From the NCBI GenBank assembly GCA_937916195.1, contig CALFTO010000027.1, positions 1 through 45,096 on the forward strand: a stretch of DNA of 45,096 bases, written 5' to 3'. This stretch comes from an uncultured Clostridia bacterium (GTDB lineage: Bacteria; Bacillota; Clostridia; Oscillospirales; Acutalibacteraceae). Positions 40,812-45,096 of the stretch are shown piece by piece. Under the pieces are notes generated by a model, which was given only the letters and a program-made list of their open reading frames with translations, ran no database searches and had not been told where the DNA came from. The position numbers were made by a program, and so were the translations under genes. Position 1 is the first letter of the stretch. Every line of letters starts with the position of its first letter.

Positions 40812-40853
40812 CCTCCTTTAATTTGTACAATGAAGCTACAAAATTAAAGGAGG
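40812..40853 (+). promoter_or_regulatory. Ribosome-site-masking hairpin with mini-ORF
   Basis: CCTCCTTTAATTT (40812-40824) pairs exactly with AAATTAAAGGAGG (40841-40853), and GTA/TAC extends the stem past a bulge. The right arm contains AAAGGAGG, the TnpV ribosome site. ATG 40830 to TAA 40847 reads M-K-L-Q-N and runs through the loop and into the right arm, so its translation could expose the site. A reverse TTTGTCGAA (Spo0A-box-like) is at 40802-40810. Confidence 0.6.
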
Positions 40854-40861
40854 CTATTTTC

Positions 40862-41227
40862 ATGTCAAGCAAAAACACAATCCAATACCGCCGAGTTGGG
40901 GATTATCTCATCCCGAACCTCATCTTGGCACCCGAAGAAGCGAGTATCACTCTCGGTAAATGGGGAATGATGCACAAGACCTATCTTGAAAAACACAAAA
41001 CCGCACTTTTCAACTCCTTGCTTATTCAAGGCAAACTGTATCAGCACTGTGCAGAAGTTGAAAATCAGGCAAGGGATATGTTTGATGCTCTCGTTGAGCA
41101 GATGAAAGCGACTGAGGGTGTCACTGAGCAGCTGAAAGAAGATAATCAACTTGAGTGGGTTCAAAGAATGGGCAACATACAACAAAGGGCAAGAGAAATT
41201 GTTTTTGAAGAACTAATATACGCATAA
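40862..41227 (+). CDS. TnpV family transposon-associated protein, copy 2
   Basis: 121 aa from ATG 40862, the same length as copy 1 at 8000-8365, with strong similarity throughout: Y-R-R-V-G-D-Y, LGKWGMMHKTYL, GKLYQHCAEVE, GVTEQLKEDNQLEW and a shared ELIYA end. AAAGGAGG lies 8 bp upstream but inside a hairpin arm, suggesting translational control. It is followed by a terminator and then by the second peptide-sensing module. As for copy 1, mobile-element association is well known but the role is not. Confidence 0.82.
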   Translation: MSSKNTIQYRRVGDYLIPNLILAPEEASITLGKWGMMHKTYLEKHKTALFNSLLIQGKLYQHCAEVENQARDMFDALVEQMKATEGVTEQLKEDNQLEWVQRMGNIQQRAREIVFEELIYA

Positions 41228-41228
41228 A

Positions 41229-41268
41229 CACATAGTCGCCGGTTGATATGTCGGCGGCTATGTGTTTT
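41229..41268 (+). terminator. Terminator after TnpV copy 2
   Basis: CACATAGTCGCCG (41229-41241) pairs with CGGCGGCTATGTG (41252-41264) with one G-U, followed by TTTTC. Confidence 0.8.
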
Positions 41269-41288
41269 CTTAAAGGTTTCGAATAAAA

Positions 41289-41308
41289 ATCTTAACTTTA
41301 TCTTAACT
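41289..41308 (+). promoter_or_regulatory. Tandem ATCTTAACT operator
   Basis: ATCTTAACT at 41289-41297 and 41300-41308, period 11 bp, directly upstream of the -35. This is a typical OmpR-type regulator site; the same motif recurs before the ABC gene. Confidence 0.6.
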
Positions 41309-41317
41309 CTGAAAATA

Positions 41318-41346
41318 TTGAACTGAAATCGAATTACAGGTATAAT
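41318..41346 (+). promoter_or_regulatory. Promoter of the second two-component gene
   Basis: TTGAAC (41318-41323), 17-bp spacer, TATAAT (41341-41346). Confidence 0.7.
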
Positions 41347-41375
41347 AATCTTATAATTGCTTTGTGAGGTTTTGT

Positions 41376-42029
41376 ATGAAAAATATTTTGGTTGTGGAAG
41401 ATGATATCTATATAGGCAATATGACAGAAGAAGCACTGAAGGCAAAAGGCTATTATGTGCTGCGAGCTTATTCCGGTACAGAAGCTTTGCTTAAACTTAA
41501 CTCGGACAATATTGATTTAGTATTACTTGACCTGATGCTTCCTGGTTTATCAGGTGAAGAAGTTTTGCCTAAAATAAAAAACATCCCCGTTATCATAGTC
41601 AGCGCAAAAACTGCCATTGATGATAAGGTGGAATTACTTTCGGTAGGCGCTACCGATTATATTACTAAGCCCTTTGATATCAGAGAACTTCTTGCAAGAA
41701 TAGAGGTTCAGTTGCGAAACCCTGCAATAAAGAATAGCGAAATAACCTATAAAAATATTGTTATAGATGCTTCTGCTTATTCGGTTACAGTTAGAGATAC
41801 ACCTGTAAAGCTCACAAAAACAGAATATGCCATTTTGAAACAGCTGATGTTAAATCCGACACAGGTTATAACCAAATCAAGCCTTCTTGATTTAATAAGC
41901 ATTGATACACCTGATTGTACCGAAAGCTCTCTCAAGGTACACATAAGCAATTTAAGAAAAAAGCTCAGTGAGGCTTCAGGTGAAGACTATATTGAAGCGG
42001 TGTGGGGTATTGGATTTAAAATGAAATAA
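41376..42029 (+). CDS. OmpR-family response regulator 2
   Basis: 217 aa from ATG 41376, with GAGGT just upstream. The receiver domain (about 1-112) has the E8-D9-D10 acidic set, the phospho-acceptor Asp in LVLLDLMLPGLSG, the switch Ser in IIVSAK and Lys in TKPFDIREL. The winged-helix domain (about 125-215) ends in VWGIGFKMK. It is close to VanR/SaeR-like regulators. The tandem ATCTTAACT sites lie both in its own promoter and before the following ABC operon, suggesting autoregulation. The cognate kinase is the last gene of the module. Confidence 0.92.
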   Translation: MKNILVVEDDIYIGNMTEEALKAKGYYVLRAYSGTEALLKLNSDNIDLVLLDLMLPGLSGEEVLPKIKNIPVIIVSAKTAIDDKVELLSVGATDYITKPFDIRELLARIEVQLRNPAIKNSEITYKNIVIDASAYSVTVRDTPVKLTKTEYAILKQLMLNPTQVITKSSLLDLISIDTPDCTESSLKVHISNLRKKLSEASGEDYIEAVWGIGFKMK

Positions 42030-42073
42030 ATCTTTACTGCATCTTAACTTTTTCCTTTACCGTTTTCTTAACT
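42030..42073 (+). promoter_or_regulatory. Regulator site before the ABC operon
   Basis: ATCTTTACT (42030-42038), ATCTTAACT (42041-42049) and TTCTTAACT (42065-42073) sit at 11-bp and 24-bp intervals. They repeat the motif of 41289-41308. The nearest -10 candidate is around 42076-42087, with no clear -35, consistent with activation. Confidence 0.6.
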
Positions 42074-42117
42074 ATTATGTTTTAGAATATCGGTATCTTG
42101 TTAAGGAGGTTAATTAT

Positions 42118-43032
42118 ATGGAGTATATTCTTCAAACCAGTGCTTTGAGTAAAAAATACAAAGACTGCAAGGCATTGGACAATCTGTCTATGAATGTTCC
42201 TAAAGGAGCAATTTACGGTTTTGTCGGTAAAAACGGTGCCGGCAAAACAACACTTATCCGTATTATCTGCGGTTTGCAAAATCCGACTGACGGTACATAT
42301 TCTTTGTATGGTAAGGACTATAAAGACAAGGATATCCTGAAAATTCGCAGAAGGATGTGTGCAATAGTTGAAACACCTGCGATTTATCTTGATATGACCG
42401 CTAAGGAAAATATGTATCAGCAATATCGCATATTGGGTATCCCGTCCTTTGACGATATTGACGAAAAGCTGAAATTAGTAGGCCTTGAAAACACCGGCAA
42501 AAAGAAAGTTAAAAACTTTTCCCTCGGCATGAAACAAAGACTCGGTATTGCAATATCTCTTGCAGGCGACCCTGATTTTTTAGTTTTGGATGAGCCTGTA
42601 AACGGTCTTGACCCTCAGGGTATCATTGAGATACGAGAACTTATTTTAAAACTTAATAAAGAAAAGCAAATAACCGTGTTGATTTCAAGCCATTACCTTG
42701 ATGAACTTTCAAAACTCGCAACTTATTACGGTTTTATTGATAAAGGCAGAATTGTTAAAGAAATCACTGCTAAAGAGCTTGATGAAGCCTGCAATAAATG
42801 TTTGAGTATCAAGGTAAGCAATAAAGAAGCATTAGCCCGCGTTCTTGATGAATTGAAAGCTGAATATAAAATCATCTCTCACAATGAAGCAGATATATAC
42901 GGAGATATATCTATATCTTTAATAACATCAAAACTGTTGCAGCAAGGCTGTGAGGTTCTTTCAATTCAGAATCACGATGAAAGCCTTGAAAGCTTTTATA
43001 TTAATCTTGTCGGAGGTGAAGATAATGGCTAA
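42118..43032 (+). CDS. ABC transporter ATPase (BcrA/lantibiotic-immunity type)
   Basis: 304 aa with TTAAGGAGG 7 bp upstream. Walker A is GKNGAGKTT, the signature NFSLGMKQRLGIAISL, Walker B FLVLDEPVNGLDP and the H-loop ISSHYLDEL. The C-terminal 80 residues are the extra domain of BcrA/NukF-type ATPases. Such transporters remove bacitracin-like or lantibiotic peptides from the membrane. Its end overlaps the start of the permease by 8 bp, so the two are translated together. Confidence 0.92.
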   Translation: MEYILQTSALSKKYKDCKALDNLSMNVPKGAIYGFVGKNGAGKTTLIRIICGLQNPTDGTYSLYGKDYKDKDILKIRRRMCAIVETPAIYLDMTAKENMYQQYRILGIPSFDDIDEKLKLVGLENTGKKKVKNFSLGMKQRLGIAISLAGDPDFLVLDEPVNGLDPQGIIEIRELILKLNKEKQITVLISSHYLDELSKLATYYGFIDKGRIVKEITAKELDEACNKCLSIKVSNKEALARVLDELKAEYKIISHNEADIYGDISISLITSKLLQQGCEVLSIQNHDESLESFYINLVGGEDNG

Positions 43033-43954
43033 TTTGCTTTATGCTGATTTCTATAAATTACGAAAAGATAAACTGTTTTTGCTGTTTTTAGCCCTTATTA
43101 CCGGCTTTTGTTTATATAAGGGTATAGTTACATATTCATCGTTTTTGCCCACTGAAAATGAATATATGGTATTTCCTCTTCAAGAGATTCCTATTATTGC
43201 CTTTGTGGTTTCGATTGTTACAAGCTTTTTTGTTTGTACCGATTATAGTGACGGTGTGATAAGAAATAAAATTATAACCGGGTGTTCCCGTAAAAACATT
43301 TATCTGTCTAACACAATTGTCACTTCTGTTATAGCTCTTTCTATGACTCTTGCATTTTTGTTCTGCGGTATTGGTGTTGTTTTACAGAAGAAAATACCTT
43401 TAAGCATATATTTGATTTTCATACTTGTTGCATTAGTAACTTCAACCGTATTCAGTGCTGTATCAACATTTATTTCGACTTTAACAACTAAAAAAGCTGT
43501 TGCTGCAGTTATTTGTATAGCTGTTTCGGCCTCTATGTTTTTAGCTACATCTTATGTTAGCGGTGAGCTTGGTAGACCTGAGTTTAACCGTGAGATAGCA
43601 ACCGTCAACGGTGAAGAATACGACGGATTTAGTATGATTCCTGAAAATTCTGTGTTAACTTACCGTGAATATCCGAATCCTACCTATCCTACCGGAACTA
43701 AAAGAATTGTTTTGGAGTTTGCTAATTCTGTTTTACCTACAACACAGCTTTCTGCTATTGCAAATATCTGGGTCAACAATACAGATGACAGTATATATAT
43801 CATCAGTCAGTTTTCTACCAAAGGTGAAGGTGATGAGCCAATTGTATCACCGCTTGACGTATTGGCTGTAGCAAACCCAATATATTCTTTATGTTTCTCA
43901 ATATTTATAACCGTTTTGGGTTTTTATCTTTTCAAAAGAAAAAGCATCAATTAA
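43025..43954 (+). CDS. ABC-2 type permease
   Basis: 309 aa from ATG 43025, with GGAGGTG upstream inside the ATPase gene. Six hydrophobic helices are visible (about 18-36, 52-78, 98-125, 130-160, 165-190 and 285-305), with a soluble loop of about 90 residues between helices five and six that has PENSVLTYREYPNPTYPTG. This is typical of the permease partner of lantibiotic-immunity transporters. It pairs with the upstream ATPase and precedes the kinase by 17 bp. Substrate unknown. Confidence 0.88.
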   Translation: MANLLYADFYKLRKDKLFLLFLALITGFCLYKGIVTYSSFLPTENEYMVFPLQEIPIIAFVVSIVTSFFVCTDYSDGVIRNKIITGCSRKNIYLSNTIVTSVIALSMTLAFLFCGIGVVLQKKIPLSIYLIFILVALVTSTVFSAVSTFISTLTTKKAVAAVICIAVSASMFLATSYVSGELGRPEFNREIATVNGEEYDGFSMIPENSVLTYREYPNPTYPTGTKRIVLEFANSVLPTTQLSAIANIWVNNTDDSIYIISQFSTKGEGDEPIVSPLDVLAVANPIYSLCFSIFITVLGFYLFKRKSIN

Positions 43955-43971
43955 AATCAAGGAGCTTTGAT

Positions 43972-44874
43972 ATGAAATACTTTCTCTTTACAGTTATAAT
44001 TCTGCTGTCTTTGACGGTTGTGTTTCTTGCTGTCAAATTATATCTTGTAAAAAGAACTGCGAGAGAAATTGAACATAGCTTCAAAGAGAAATTGAGGAAG
44101 GATACAAATACTCTTATTGATGTTTCTTGCCGTGATAAAGATATGGTTTCTTTGGCAGATACTCTCAACAAAGATTTAGCTCTTATCCGTGAATTGCGCC
44201 ACCGTTATAATCAGGGTGATATTGAACTAAAAAATGCAATAGCCAATATTTCTCATGACTTGCGAACTCCGTTGACTGCAATTTGCGGATACCTTGAGCT
44301 TTTGAAGGAAATAGAAAAGCCTGATGAAGTAGAAAAGTATTTAGACATTATCGAGAACAGAACTAAAAGCCTTAAGCAGCTTACTGATGAACTGTTTAAA
44401 TACTCTGTTGTTACTTCAGCAGAAGAAAAACTCAGATTAGAGAAAATATCTTTGAACAGTGTTCTTGAAGAATGCATTGCTGAATATTATGTGGCCCTGC
44501 AAAAAAGAAACATAACTCCTGAAATTAAAATAACAGATAAACAAATTGAAAGAACTCTTGATAAGATGGCTCTTTCAAGAATTCTTTCAAACATATTAAG
44601 CAATGCAGTTAAATATAGTGACGGTGATTTGCAGATAGAATTGAATGATTCAGGTGTGATTTGCTTTTCAAATACAGCTTCAAGCCTTGATGAAACACAA
44701 GTAAAAAAACTGTTCAACCGGTTTTATACTGTTGAAAATGCAAGAACATCAACTGGTTTGGGGCTTTCTATTGCTCGTACACTTGCAGAAAGAATGAACG
44801 GAGATATATCAGCTACATATAGCAACAAAAAACTTACTATTACAATTTATTTTAATTACGCACATTCAAATTAG
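43972..44874 (+). CDS. Sensor histidine kinase 2
   Basis: 300 aa from ATG 43972, with AAGGAG upstream. A single N-terminal TM helix (about 4-24) is followed by a linker and a coiled-coil. The H-box is ISHDLRTPLTAICGYLELL, the N-box NILSNAVKYSDG and the G2-box TSTGLGLSIA. The usual DxGxG motif is replaced by C-F-S-N-T-A, which is seen in some kinases of this subfamily. With only one TM helix it probably senses via the ABC permease. It is expected to phosphorylate the response regulator encoded at the start of the module. Confidence 0.9.
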   Translation: MKYFLFTVIILLSLTVVFLAVKLYLVKRTAREIEHSFKEKLRKDTNTLIDVSCRDKDMVSLADTLNKDLALIRELRHRYNQGDIELKNAIANISHDLRTPLTAICGYLELLKEIEKPDEVEKYLDIIENRTKSLKQLTDELFKYSVVTSAEEKLRLEKISLNSVLEECIAEYYVALQKRNITPEIKITDKQIERTLDKMALSRILSNILSNAVKYSDGDLQIELNDSGVICFSNTASSLDETQVKKLFNRFYTVENARTSTGLGLSIARTLAERMNGDISATYSNKKLTITIYFNYAHSN

Positions 44875-44893
44875 TGCCAAAGGAGTGAACGAT

Positions 44894-45096
44894 ATGATAA
44901 GCAAAACTAAATACCCTATTACAAATGAACAAATTAAAAAACTTTTCTTCAAAGCAGGTTTTAAAAACATAGGCAACATTGCGCCGTTAGGCGACGGCGA
45001 ATACAATGCCGTTTACTCCGTCACTGCCGACGGCAAAGATTATGCAATAAAAATTGCACCTGCACCTGATTGTGAAGTGCTTACCTACGAAAAAAA
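44894..45096 (+). CDS. Aminoglycoside-phosphotransferase-like protein, truncated by window edge
   Basis: ATG 44894 has AAGGAG upstream and the frame is open for 67 codons to the end of the window. The visible part includes FKNIGNIAPLGDGEYNAVYS, a glycine-rich nucleotide loop, and DYAIKIAP, whose Lys would bind ATP as in kinase-fold phosphotransferases. This fits the APH/choline-kinase family, but only the N-lobe is seen. It follows the kinase by 19 bp and may belong to the same operon. Confidence 0.6.
   Translation, partial: MISKTKYPITNEQIKKLFFKAGFKNIGNIAPLGDGEYNAVYSVTADGKDYAIKIAPAPDCEVLTYEK

Overview
The window looks like chromosome of a low-GC Gram-positive anaerobe of the class Clostridia, most likely an Oscillospirales/Ruminococcus-type gut organism. 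The evidence is AT-rich DNA, strong AGGAGG ribosome sites, TTGACA-17-TATAAT promoters, several lipobox lipoproteins, OmpR/histidine-kinase/ABC peptide-sensing modules, TnpV proteins and a DtxR-like operator arrangement at feoAB. The species cannot be fixed from sequence reading alone.

Layout. (1) 1-2.3 kb, minus strand: two adjacent genes, the first running off the left edge, each with an R-N-x3-H motif typical of HEPN domains. One also carries a zinc ribbon. They are candidate RNase or defence genes. (2) 2.6-8.0 kb: response regulator, histidine kinase, ABC ATPase and a 938-aa tandem-FtsX permease, followed by a TnpV gene on the other strand. (3) 8.6-16.7 kb, minus strand: a nine-gene operon built around an SPFH protein, a zinc-ribbon membrane protein and a TPM-domain protein, the same trio as Bacillus subtilis YdjI/YdjG/YdjH (the PspA partner module). 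It is extended by more zinc-ribbon proteins, a 56-aa membrane protein and two lipoproteins. (4) 16.9-21.2 kb: a small XRE regulator, two paralogous membrane-bound LuxR regulators (7 TM plus HTH) and a frameshifted repeat-containing surface protein.

(5) 21.4-33.5 kb: a self-contained cluster with its own MerR-HTH/helical/LuxR regulator, then a tight operon. It encodes a LuxE-like acyl-protein synthetase, a LuxC acyl reductase fused to an adenylate-forming ligase, a MATE exporter with an ATPase-like tail, an ATPase-like/GNAT protein, a second PaaK-like ligase and an alkyl-sulfatase-type lipoprotein. Near-identical repeats of about 40 bp lie at both ends of this cluster. It is the best candidate in the window for an undescribed system: activation and reduction of a fatty or other carboxylic acid to an aldehyde, coupled to export and possibly to extracellular sulfate-ester cleavage.

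(6) 33.6-36.7 kb: a small conserved protein and the ferrous-iron feoA-feoB-Cys-rich protein operon, with three GTTAGC-N4-GCTAAC-type operators. (7) 36.7-41.3 kb: tRNA-Leu(CAG) whose 5' end is duplicated around a 169-bp structured insertion. Remnants of a Y-family DNA polymerase and perhaps an ImmA-type peptidase follow, then a degraded integrative-element module (XRE regulator, small proteins, sigma-like protein, second TnpV). (8) 41.3 kb to the end: a second peptide-sensing module (response regulator, ABC ATPase, ABC-2 permease, histidine kinase) with tandem ATCTTAACT operators, and the start of an aminoglycoside-phosphotransferase-like gene cut by the right edge.

All functional calls are from reading motifs and architecture. 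No database search was run.
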